Source: a bacterium (GTDB lineage: Bacteria; Patescibacteriota; Minisyncoccia; Phycocordibacterales; JAKEFN01). Taken from it: a DNA stretch of 5,124 nt. A model generated the notes under the pieces. The model did not search any database and had not been told where the DNA came from. It saw only the letters and a list, made by a program, of their open reading frames with translations. A program made the position numbers and the translations under genes. Below are positions 1 through 5,124 of the stretch, piece by piece (within the stretch, counting starts at the first letter, position 1; each line of letters begins with the position of its first letter). The stretch lies in assembly GCA_022616085.1 (NCBI GenBank), contig JAKEFN010000086.1, forward strand, positions 1 to 5,124. The letters are read 5' to 3'.

Positions 1-24
1 TATTTGATGTCCTAATGAGACATT

Positions 25-1104
25 ATGCGCGTACTATCATTCGGTTTGGATAGCTCTGTGACGGAGGAGGGGTCAAAGACGGCGACACGGGCGCGGGAAT
101 ATGGAGAGCTTGCGGATGCGTATGTTGCTGTTGTGCCGGCGGAGCGGGACATTTTCTTGAAACTTTCGGACAAAGCGCGGGCGTATGGCATATGCGGACG
201 CGGACGGGCGCTTGCGCTCTGGCGGATATGGCGATTTTCTTGCGATCTTCTCAAAAAAGAGAAATTTGATGTCGTATCAACGAGCGATGTTTATTTTTTG
301 GGGTTTGTTGCGTATCTCGTCTCGCATCGCGCGGGAACCGGTTTTGAAATGCAGGTGCATGGATTTGAGAAGAAGACATTTATTCGAGGCGCGCTTTCGC
401 GGTTTCTTCTTGGGAGAGCGGATAGTATTCGCGTCGTAAGCGAACGGTTGAAGCGGGCGCTTGGCGATATAGGCATTTCTTCAGAAAAAATAACGGTTGC
501 GCCCATTTTTGTTGATTGCGCCTTGTTTATTCCACGCATGCATTCGGGCGAGAAAGAGTATTTTACATTCATGAGCGTCGGGCGGCTTGTGCCGGTTAAA
601 CGATTTGATCTCTTGCTCCGTGCGTTTAAGGAAGTCTCGGAAGAATATCCAAACGCGCGGCTTATTATTGCGGGGGAAGGCGGCGAAAGGCAAAAGCTTG
701 AAACACTTGCGCATGGTTTCGGTTTGGGGGAAAGAGTCCGGTTTGTCGGCTTTCATAATAATCTTCCGGAGCTTTTTGCCGAATGCGATTCTTTCGTTCT
801 CTCGTCCGATTCTGAAGGGTATGGTATCGCGCCGATTGAGGCGGCATGCAATGGGCTTCCGGTTATCATGACTGATGTCGGGTGCGCCGGAGAAATTTTT
901 GAACATGAGAAAAATGCGCTCATTGTTCCGGTCGGGGATGCGTCTGCGCTTGCGGCTATGATGGCGCGTATTATGGAGGATGATCATATGCGCGCAAGAC
1001 TCTTAAAAGAAAATGCGCGAATCCGTGAAAGACTCCTTCCGCAAAAAGAAATTTTTGATAGAATTTTGGAATCATGGCGCCGGGCGGCGGGAAAACGACT
1101 ATGA
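25..1104 (+). CDS. GT4-family glycosyltransferase (GT-B fold), complete
   Basis: This 359-residue protein is a retaining glycosyltransferase of the GT4 type, expected to move a sugar from a nucleotide donor to a glycan or lipid-linked acceptor at the cytoplasmic membrane face. The N-terminal acceptor domain covers about residues 1-165 and includes VHGFE (111-115). The C-terminal donor domain covers about 178-345. It starts with the phosphate-binding pattern VGRLVPVKRFD (185-195; R187 and K192) and contains a full E-x7-E motif in SEGYGIAPIE (E264 and E272). Length is normal for the family. There is no signal peptide and no clear membrane span. The start is the first ATG that gives the beta-strand MRVLSFG. 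No good SD precedes it, only a weak GAG at 17-19. TAA at 13-15 may end an upstream gene, so this may be mid-operon. Its TGA overlaps the next gene's ATG (ATGA), implying translational coupling. Sugar specificity cannot be read from the sequence. Confidence 0.93.
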   Translation: MRVLSFGLDSSVTEEGSKTATRAREYGELADAYVAVVPAERDIFLKLSDKARAYGICGRGRALALWRIWRFSCDLLKKEKFDVVSTSDVYFLGFVAYLVSHRAGTGFEMQVHGFEKKTFIRGALSRFLLGRADSIRVVSERLKRALGDIGISSEKITVAPIFVDCALFIPRMHSGEKEYFTFMSVGRLVPVKRFDLLLRAFKEVSEEYPNARLIIAGEGGERQKLETLAHGFGLGERVRFVGFHNNLPELFAECDSFVLSSDSEGYGIAPIEAACNGLPVIMTDVGCAGEIFEHEKNALIVPVGDASALAAMMARIMEDDHMRARLLKENARIRERLLPQKEIFDRILESWRRAAGKRL

Positions 1105-2153
1105 AAACTGTCTGTTTTTTCGGTATTTACGATCCGGGCTATGCGAGAAGCAAAGTGCTTATGCGCGGATTTCGCGAGAACGGCTTCCGTATCGTGGAAT
1201 GCCGCGCCGATCCCAAAGAGCATCCGGGGCTTAAGAAATATCTGAAACTCTTTCGCGAATATAGAAAGACGCGGCGGGAGAAATTCAATGTGATTCTCGT
1301 TGCTTTTCCGGGCCAGACTGTTGTATGGCTCGCAAAGCTTCTTTTTCGTCAGCCTATCATTTTTGACGCATTTCTCTCCCTCTATAATTCAAACACGGAA
1401 GATCGCAAAGTATACGGCAAAATGAGCATTCGGGGAGTCAAGGATTGGTTTCTCGACTGGCATAGCTCTCGTCTCGCCTCGCGCGTTCTTCTTGATACCG
1501 AGGAGCATATTCGTTATTTCGCGGAGACGTTCGGCATCGGGAAAGAGAAATGCGTCCGTGTTTTTATCGGATGCGACGAGGATATTTTTTTCCCTGGCCG
1601 CGCGGGCGAAAAGAATGCCATTTTTACGGTCGAATTTCACGGGAGCTTCATTCCGCTTCAGGGAATTGATGTGATTATCCGGGCGGCGAAACTGCTTGAA
1701 AACGAGCAGGACATGATTTTTCAGATTATCGGAAGCGGCGACAAACTCGGCATGCGCGCGCTTGCGGACGATCTTTCGGTTTCAAACATATTATTTTTGG
1801 GCAAAAAGGCGCCGCACGAAATTCCGTTTTTCGTGCAGCGTGCCGATATCGTGCTCGGCATTTTCGGAATTACCGCAAAAACGCCGCTTGTCATTCCGAA
1901 TAAAGTCTATGAGGGGATTGCGTGCGGCAGGGCGGTTATTACCGCAAACACGCCGGCCGCGCGGGAGTTTTTTATCGACACCAAGAATATTGTGTTTTGC
2001 GAAGCCGGCAATCCCGAAGATCTTGCGCGAAAAATTCTCATGTTAAAAGACAATGACACTATGCGAGAGAGTATAGGGAGGGAAGCGCGAAAGCTTTTCT
2101 TGGACAGGCTCATGGCGAAGATGCTTGTTGAGGATATAGTTTCTCGGCTGTAG
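1101..2153 (+). CDS. Divergent GT4-like glycosyltransferase, complete
   Basis: The protein has 350 residues from the ATG at 1101 and is a probable GT-B glycosyltransferase. The N-terminal half opens with the beta-strand motif MKTVCFFGIYDPGYARSKVL. The C-terminal donor domain begins near EFHGSFIPLQGID (178-190), a variant of the usual GRL-x3-K loop. It then has IIGSGDK (209-215), FLGKKAPHEIP (232-242) and IPNKVYEGIACGRAVIT (265-281). E271 matches the second Glu of the E-x7-E motif, but the first Glu position is Leu263, so the motif is incomplete. I know this NKVYE style from some polysaccharide-cluster GT4 enzymes, so the family call is firm while activity and substrate are not. I chose 1101 over an in-frame ATG at 1074 because MKTVCFFG starts the first beta strand and ATGA overlaps the previous stop. 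The purine-rich stretch upstream is not a clear SD, so expression probably depends on coupling to the preceding glycosyltransferase. Confidence 0.88.
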   Translation: MKTVCFFGIYDPGYARSKVLMRGFRENGFRIVECRADPKEHPGLKKYLKLFREYRKTRREKFNVILVAFPGQTVVWLAKLLFRQPIIFDAFLSLYNSNTEDRKVYGKMSIRGVKDWFLDWHSSRLASRVLLDTEEHIRYFAETFGIGKEKCVRVFIGCDEDIFFPGRAGEKNAIFTVEFHGSFIPLQGIDVIIRAAKLLENEQDMIFQIIGSGDKLGMRALADDLSVSNILFLGKKAPHEIPFFVQRADIVLGIFGITAKTPLVIPNKVYEGIACGRAVITANTPAAREFFIDTKNIVFCEAGNPEDLARKILMLKDNDTMRESIGREARKLFLDRLMAKMLVEDIVSRL

Positions 2154-2156
2154 AAT
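2128..2156 (+). promoter_or_regulatory. Predicted sigma70-type promoter for a leaderless methyltransferase mRNA
   Basis: TTGAGG (2128-2133) is a 4/6 match to the -35 consensus. After a 17-bp spacer comes TAGAAT (2151-2156), a 5/6 match to the -10. The discriminator AAAAAT (2157-2162) is 6 bp, so the expected +1 is A2163, the first base of the methyltransferase ATG. The element lies inside the last codons and stop of the preceding glycosyltransferase gene; the -10 begins with that gene's TAG stop. The spacing equals that of the epimerase promoter in this window. The -35 is only moderate, and the gene could also be read through from upstream. Confidence 0.5.
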
Positions 2157-2162
2157 AAAAAT

Positions 2163-2861
2163 ATGTTTTACTTTGAGGGAGCGAGAAAGCCTGATTTTTC
2201 GAACATACGGAGCATAGACTACGATCGCTATTGGGAAAAGCGCGGTTTTTCTTTGAACGGCTCGCTGAAGGAACGCGAAAAAATAATACTCGACTGGATT
2301 CCGGCCGGGGCAAAAGTCGCCGATTTCGGATGCGGCAATTCTCTTCTTCCGCTTAAACTCAAAGAGAAGGGGTGTGTGGTCTTTGTCGGAGATATTTCAG
2401 AGGCGGTGCTTCGAGGACACCGCGAATACGGCATAGAAGCGAAAAAAATCAATCTTGAAAATATAAAAACGGAAGATTTTTCTGAAAAGTTCGGCTACAT
2501 CGTCATGAGCGAGGTGCTTGAGCATACGAGAAACCCCGAAGATATCATTCGCGTCCTCTCCCCGCATACGGACTGCTTCGCGCTTACCATCCCTAATAGC
2601 GCATTTTACCGTTTTCGTCTGCACCTTTTTTTCTCCGGGCGTTTTTTTACCCAGTGGGTGCATCATCCGTCCGAGCACATTCGCTTCTGGTCGCACACTG
2701 ATTTTCTTGATTGGCTTGATGCCCTCGGCCTCGAGGTTATAAAGACAGAGTCTTCTAACGGGTTTTCATTTTTCGGGCTTTTCCCGAGTGCAAAAAATAT
2801 ATGGAAAAACCTCTTTGGGCACCAAATTGCATATCTCTGTCGCGTGAAGCCTGTTAAATAA
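2163..2861 (+). CDS. Class I SAM-dependent methyltransferase (Methyltransf_11/23 or MetW-like)
   Basis: This 232-residue protein is a probable Rossmann-fold methyltransferase using S-adenosylmethionine. Motif I is VADFGCGNS (52-60). The acidic strand-2 end is GDIS (76-79), which should contact the SAM ribose. MSEVLEHTRNPE (115-126) is the post-motif strand and helix, and LTIPN (141-145) follows. The tail has HPSEHIRFWSHTDFLDWL (168-185), typical of small-molecule and glycan methyltransferases of the UbiE/MetW-like group. DYDRYWEKRG near residue 19 resembles the usual N-terminal lead-in of these enzymes. Placed among glycosyltransferases, it may methylate a sugar or cap a glycan, but the acceptor is unknown. 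Only 9 bp separate it from the previous stop; there is no SD, but a promoter with its expected start on the ATG is visible. Its 3' end overlaps the convergent epimerase gene by 8 bp, with no terminator between them. Confidence 0.9.
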   Translation: MFYFEGARKPDFSNIRSIDYDRYWEKRGFSLNGSLKEREKIILDWIPAGAKVADFGCGNSLLPLKLKEKGCVVFVGDISEAVLRGHREYGIEAKKINLENIKTEDFSEKFGYIVMSEVLEHTRNPEDIIRVLSPHTDCFALTIPNSAFYRFRLHLFFSGRFFTQWVHHPSEHIRFWSHTDFLDWLDALGLEVIKTESSNGFSFFGLFPSAKNIWKNLFGHQIAYLCRVKPVK

Positions 2862-3873
2862 GGCGGTCTCTCCAGGTGCGAGGGGTGCGGTCGTTTATGA
2901 TCTCAAGATTGAGATGATACTCAAACGGTTTCGCGCCGCGCATGCGGATCCAGTCCACGAGTTCCTCCGCGCCTTCGCGGAATGTTGTTTTCGTCTGATA
3001 GCCGAGAAGACGCCGCGCTTTTTCCGCGCTGCAGCTTGCATGCTTCACTTCTTGCGGACGGTCAGGCATATAGATAGGGTTGAGGTCGAAATCAAGAATA
3101 TCCGCGAGCGTCTCCGCCGCTTCGTTTATCGTGATGAACTCGTCATCGGGCCCCACATTGATTGTTTCACCGATGACGTTATCTTCAAACGCCGCTTTTT
3201 CCATCGGTCCCACCGTGTCTTCGATATAAGAAAAATTCCGCCGTTGCATGCCGTCTCCGTAGATGATCGGCTGTTTCTCTTGAAGCATGCGGTTAATCAT
3301 AATGGAGAGCACGTTTCTGAACGGATCGTCGTATTTCTGTCGCGGGCCGTAAATGTTATGCGGCACGATAATCGCATATTCAAATCCATGAGCCTCGGCC
3401 ATTGATTGTATAAAAAGTTCGGAGGCGACCTTCGCGATGCCATACGGGTCTACCGGTTCCGGACGCATATCTTCGCTGAATATCCCGCCCTCTCCGCCCT
3501 GGCGGCCGTAGCGCGCCATGCTTGAGCAAAAGACGACCCGCTTGACATCTGCCACGACAGCGGCGCTCACGACTCCTACGGTGGAGTTATAGGTGTGCGC
3601 CGTGATAAGTGTCGGCGAAAAGACGCTTAATCCCTCATGCGGCGCGGCGGCGCAGTGATAGAGTATGTCTACGCCCTTGAGCCGCGCTTTCATTTTTTCA
3701 AAATCTCGCGCGTCGTCTCGATAAAAGTCTACATCTTTGCTCACATTGCGCTCATCCGCGCCGAGCATATTGTCGCACCCGGAGACGCGGTGCCCTTTTT
3801 CGAGCATTCTATCGGCGAGATGGCTCCCTAAAAAACCGGCAACGCCGGTAATGAAGACATTAGATTTTGGCAT
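2854..3873 (-). CDS. NAD(P)-dependent epimerase/dehydratase, extended SDR (UDP-glucose 4-epimerase-like)
   Basis: This 339-residue protein is an extended short-chain dehydrogenase acting on a nucleotide sugar, most like the GalE/WbpP/RmlB group. The N terminus has the dinucleotide-binding GVAGFLGSH (G10, G13, G16) and an acidic D34 at the end of strand 2, which favours NAD. The catalytic set is visible: S118 in CSSMARYG, then Y144 and K148 in PYGIAK. Substrate-domain marks are PHNIYGPRQ (171-179), RRNFSYIEDTV (211-221) and GETINVG (235-241). The C-terminal tail has KPFEYHLNLEIINDRTPRTW (315-334), which extends beyond the core SDR fold. Epimerase versus dehydratase and the exact sugar cannot be decided from the sequence. 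The start gives the expected 9-residue lead to the glycine motif. There is no SD; a good promoter places +1 on the ATG. It is the only gene on the minus strand here, convergent with the methyltransferase and divergent from the third glycosyltransferase. Confidence 0.92.
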   Translation of the reverse strand: MPKSNVFITGVAGFLGSHLADRMLEKGHRVSGCDNMLGADERNVSKDVDFYRDDARDFEKMKARLKGVDILYHCAAAPHEGLSVFSPTLITAHTYNSTVGVVSAAVVADVKRVVFCSSMARYGRQGGEGGIFSEDMRPEPVDPYGIAKVASELFIQSMAEAHGFEYAIIVPHNIYGPRQKYDDPFRNVLSIMINRMLQEKQPIIYGDGMQRRNFSYIEDTVGPMEKAAFEDNVIGETINVGPDDEFITINEAAETLADILDFDLNPIYMPDRPQEVKHASCSAEKARRLLGYQTKTTFREGAEELVDWIRMRGAKPFEYHLNLEIINDRTPRTWRDRLI

Positions 3874-3879
3874 ACAGAA

Positions 3880-3908
3880 AATATAGCAGAAAAGAAAAAA
3901 GGGGTCAA
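3880..3908 (-). promoter_or_regulatory. Predicted sigma70-type promoter for a leaderless epimerase mRNA
   Basis: On the minus strand TTGACC (3908-3903) matches the -35 consensus at 5/6. A 17-bp spacer (3902-3886) leads to TATATT (3885-3880), a 5/6 -10, preceded by TGC, which makes an extended -10. The discriminator TTCTGT is 6 bp, so the expected +1 is the A of the epimerase ATG at 3873. No Shine-Dalgarno sequence exists between the -10 and the ATG. The -35 box overlaps the loop and one arm of the adjacent terminator-like hairpin. The near-consensus boxes and optimal spacing make this the best promoter in the window. Confidence 0.68.
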
Positions 3909-3922
3909 AAAAGACCCCTTTT
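3891..3922 (-). terminator. Intrinsic terminator-like hairpin, best oriented leftward
   Basis: A perfect 10-bp inverted repeat (3897-3906 with 3913-3922) has a GGGGTC/GACCCC core and a 6-base loop. Read on the minus strand, the arm runs into a T-rich tract (3900-3891, TTTTTTCTTT), which is a standard intrinsic terminator. Read on the plus strand, the core is followed by only four T (3919-3922). It lies 23 bp upstream of the epimerase ATG and between divergent genes, so it does not sit at the end of any gene visible here. It could end a short leftward transcript from the intergenic region, act as an attenuator, or insulate the epimerase promoter embedded in it. Confidence 0.65.
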
Positions 3923-4004
3923 GATTGCGCCGGTTAATTCATGGAACAAATAGGTTCTCCTATGCGTGTTGCCAATCCGTGCGCGTATCTTTCATTTTTC
4001 AGTC

Positions 4005-4029
4005 TGTTATGATAGTTATAGACATAACA
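4005..4029. repeat. 25-bp dyad, candidate operator (TGTTATG-N11-CATAACA)
   Basis: Two perfect 7-bp inverted arms, 4005-4011 and 4023-4029, are separated by 11 bp. The dyad starts 41 bp upstream of the third glycosyltransferase ATG. It overlaps a possible extended -10 (TGTTATGAT, 4005-4013) and ends one base before another possible -10 (TATAAA, 4031-4036). Size and symmetry fit a binding site for a dimeric regulator. An AT-rich RNA hairpin is the alternative, though the stem would be weak. Confidence 0.35.
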
Positions 4030-4036
4030 CTATAAA
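4005..4036 (+). promoter_or_regulatory. Candidate promoter region for the third glycosyltransferase
   Basis: Two -10 candidates are present: TATGAT (4008-4013) with an upstream TG as an extended -10, and TATAAA (4031-4036), 9 bp before the ATG at 4046. Neither has a convincing -35 at 16-18 bp. The first gives a leader of about 26 nt, the second about 2-3 nt. No Shine-Dalgarno sequence exists in the AT-rich stretch before the ATG in either case. A rightward promoter is needed here because the gene to the left is on the opposite strand. Confidence 0.35.
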
Positions 4037-4045
4037 AAATAAAAC

Positions 4046-5124
4046 ATGCGGAAGCTTCTCTATATAGCAAACATCCGCCTTCCGACTGAGAAGGCCCACG
4101 GAATACAGGTTATGGAGATGTGCGCGGCGTTTGCGGCGCGCGGCATGGATGTCTCGCTCGTCATTCCCCGAAGAAAAAACAATATCGATCAGGATATTTT
4201 TTCATATTATGGAATTCCAGAGACATTCCGCATTATACGGCTTCCGACATGGGATCTTGTGCGATTCGGGCGTGTCGGGTTTCTCGTGCAGTCATTTACG
4301 TTTTCGATCTCCGCGCTTCTGTGGGCGGGGGCGGGGAAGGGGTATTCGATTATTTACGCGCGAGATAGCGTGCCTCTTTTCTTTTTTTCATTTCTCGGAA
4401 AGCCGTATATTTTTGAGGCTCATGCGCCTTCGTGGCATGCGGTAACCGGTCGCGTTATGAGGCGAGCGCTCATGAACATAGTCATTACGGCGGGGCTTAG
4501 AAATTTTTTTATCCGAAAAGGCATAGCTCCGGAGAAACTGGCCGTCTTGCCCGACGGAGTTGATCCGGCGCGCTTTGCGATAACGGAATCGAAAGAGAAA
4601 TGCCGTGCGCGGCTTTCTTTGCCGAAAGAGGAAAGAATCATATTATACGCAGGCCATCTTTATCCGCGTAAAGGGGCGCATATTCTCGCGGATGCCGCAA
4701 AAGAATTGCAAAACGCGGATTTTTATTTTGTCGGGGGAACGAATAAAGATATTCCCGCGTTTAAGAAAAAGTACGGTGACATTTCAAATATCTATATATT
4801 GGGACATAAGCCACGATCGGATATGCCGTATTTTCTGAAAGCGGCGGATTGTCTTGTTCTTCCGAATAGCGGACAAAATGAAGATTCGCGCCTTTACACA
4901 TCCCCCATGAAATTGTTTGAATATATGGCAAGCGGCACGCCGATCGTCGCTTCTCGTGTGCCGGCTCTGCAAGAGATTCTTGATGAAGAGACCGCCTTTT
5001 TTGCGAAACCGGATGACCCCGAGAGCCTCGCTCATGCAATCTGCGACGCGCTCCAAAGCAGGGAAGAAGCCGAGCGGAGGGGGCGGAATGCGAGAAAGAG
5101 AGCGGAGGAGTTTACGTGGGAGAA
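4046..5124 (+). CDS. GT4-family glycosyltransferase, 3' end cut by the window edge
   Basis: The reading frame is open from the ATG at 4046 to the last base, giving 359 full codons with no stop, so the C terminus lies outside. The protein is a GT-B glycosyltransferase. The N terminus is MRKLLYIANIRLPTEKAHGI, with QVMEMCAAFAARGMDVSLV (21-39), the usual acceptor-domain opening. FEAHAPSW (123-130) and LPDGVDPARF (168-177) lead into the linker. The donor domain starts at YAGHLYPRKG (201-210; R208 and K209 for phosphate binding). It ends with SPMKLFEYMASGTPIVAS (286-303), where E292 is the second Glu of E-x7-E; the first position is Tyr284, so the motif is partial. GRNARKRAEEFTWE closes the visible part and is typical of the last helix, so only a few dozen residues are probably missing. 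It should add a sugar in the same glycan pathway; the specificity is unknown. It is divergent from the epimerase and has its own upstream control region without an SD. Confidence 0.93.
   Translation, partial: MRKLLYIANIRLPTEKAHGIQVMEMCAAFAARGMDVSLVIPRRKNNIDQDIFSYYGIPETFRIIRLPTWDLVRFGRVGFLVQSFTFSISALLWAGAGKGYSIIYARDSVPLFFFSFLGKPYIFEAHAPSWHAVTGRVMRRALMNIVITAGLRNFFIRKGIAPEKLAVLPDGVDPARFAITESKEKCRARLSLPKEERIILYAGHLYPRKGAHILADAAKELQNADFYFVGGTNKDIPAFKKKYGDISNIYILGHKPRSDMPYFLKAADCLVLPNSGQNEDSRLYTSPMKLFEYMASGTPIVASRVPALQEILDEETAFFAKPDDPESLAHAICDALQSREEAERRGRNARKRAEEFTWE

Noticed and set aside
1..24. A promoter or leaderless signal for the first glycosyltransferase
   Set aside because: The position corresponding to a leaderless -10 reads TAATGA, a poor match, and the -35 would lie outside the window. 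TAA at 13-15 fits better as the end of an upstream gene, but too little sequence is present to call it.
481..987. 168-aa open frame on the minus strand
   Set aside because: It lies wholly antisense to the canonical glycosyltransferase, its translation is rich in Arg, Asn and Lys with no recognisable domain, and it is best explained as a shadow frame.
1074..1100. Alternative upstream ATG for the second glycosyltransferase, adding nine residues
   Set aside because: The added MAPGGGKTT lies before the first beta strand and would lengthen the overlap to 31 bp. The ATG at 1101 gives the standard ATGA overlap. The GGGKTT resembles part of a P-loop only by chance.
2914..3405. 163-aa open frame on the plus strand
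   Set aside because: It is antisense to the epimerase, whose catalytic motifs are intact. The product is low-complexity in Arg, Phe and His and has no family features.
3941..4012. 23-codon open frame with a hydrophobic end in the divergent intergenic region
   Set aside because: It has no ribosome-binding site, no promoter at the proper distance and a length expected by chance. It was not called as a gene.
4131..4445. 104-aa plus-strand open frame overlapping the third glycosyltransferase
   Set aside because: The correct frame from 4046 gives a clear GT4 protein across the same bases; this frame is rich in Arg, Ser and Phe and has no domain.
4761..5056. Two minus-strand open frames of 90-92 residues
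   Set aside because: Both are antisense to the conserved donor domain of the third glycosyltransferase and overlap each other in different frames, as shadows do.

Overview
The window is a piece of a bacterial surface-glycan (polysaccharide or glycolipid) biosynthesis locus. Five protein genes fill almost all of it: three GT-B fold glycosyltransferases of the GT4 type, one class I SAM-dependent methyltransferase and one extended-SDR nucleotide-sugar epimerase/dehydratase. I see no rRNA, tRNA, CRISPR array, insertion sequence or phage gene. Composition is mid-GC by eye. TGA, TAG and TAA all act as stops, so the code is the standard one and not a UGA-recoded one. None of the five genes has a convincing Shine-Dalgarno sequence. 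Short tightly packed genes, missing SD signals and a run of divergent GT4 enzymes would fit a streamlined genome such as Patescibacteria (CPR, for example Parcubacteria). That placement is an inference and not proven by the sequence.

Layout. Positions 25-1104 (+) hold a canonical GT4 glycosyltransferase. It overlaps by ATGA the start of a second, divergent GT4-like enzyme (1101-2153, +). Nine bases later comes a methyltransferase (2163-2861, +), which overlaps tail-to-tail by 8 bp with an epimerase on the other strand (2854-3873, -). A 172-bp divergent intergenic region (3874-4045) carries a terminator-like hairpin, a promoter for the epimerase and a 25-bp dyad. A third GT4 gene (4046 onward, +) then runs off the right edge.

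How the genes may work together: the epimerase would supply a modified nucleotide sugar, the three glycosyltransferases would add sugars from nucleotide donors to a growing glycan at the cytoplasmic side of the membrane, and the methyltransferase would modify or cap the glycan or a precursor. No flippase, polymerase or initiating transferase is in the window, so the type of glycan is unknown.

The most interesting signal is regulatory. The methyltransferase and epimerase genes are each preceded by a sigma70-like promoter with identical spacing (-35, 17 bp, -10, 6 bp, ATG). This places the predicted transcription start on the A of the ATG, which predicts leaderless mRNAs. For the epimerase the -35 box is built into the arm and loop of a terminator hairpin.
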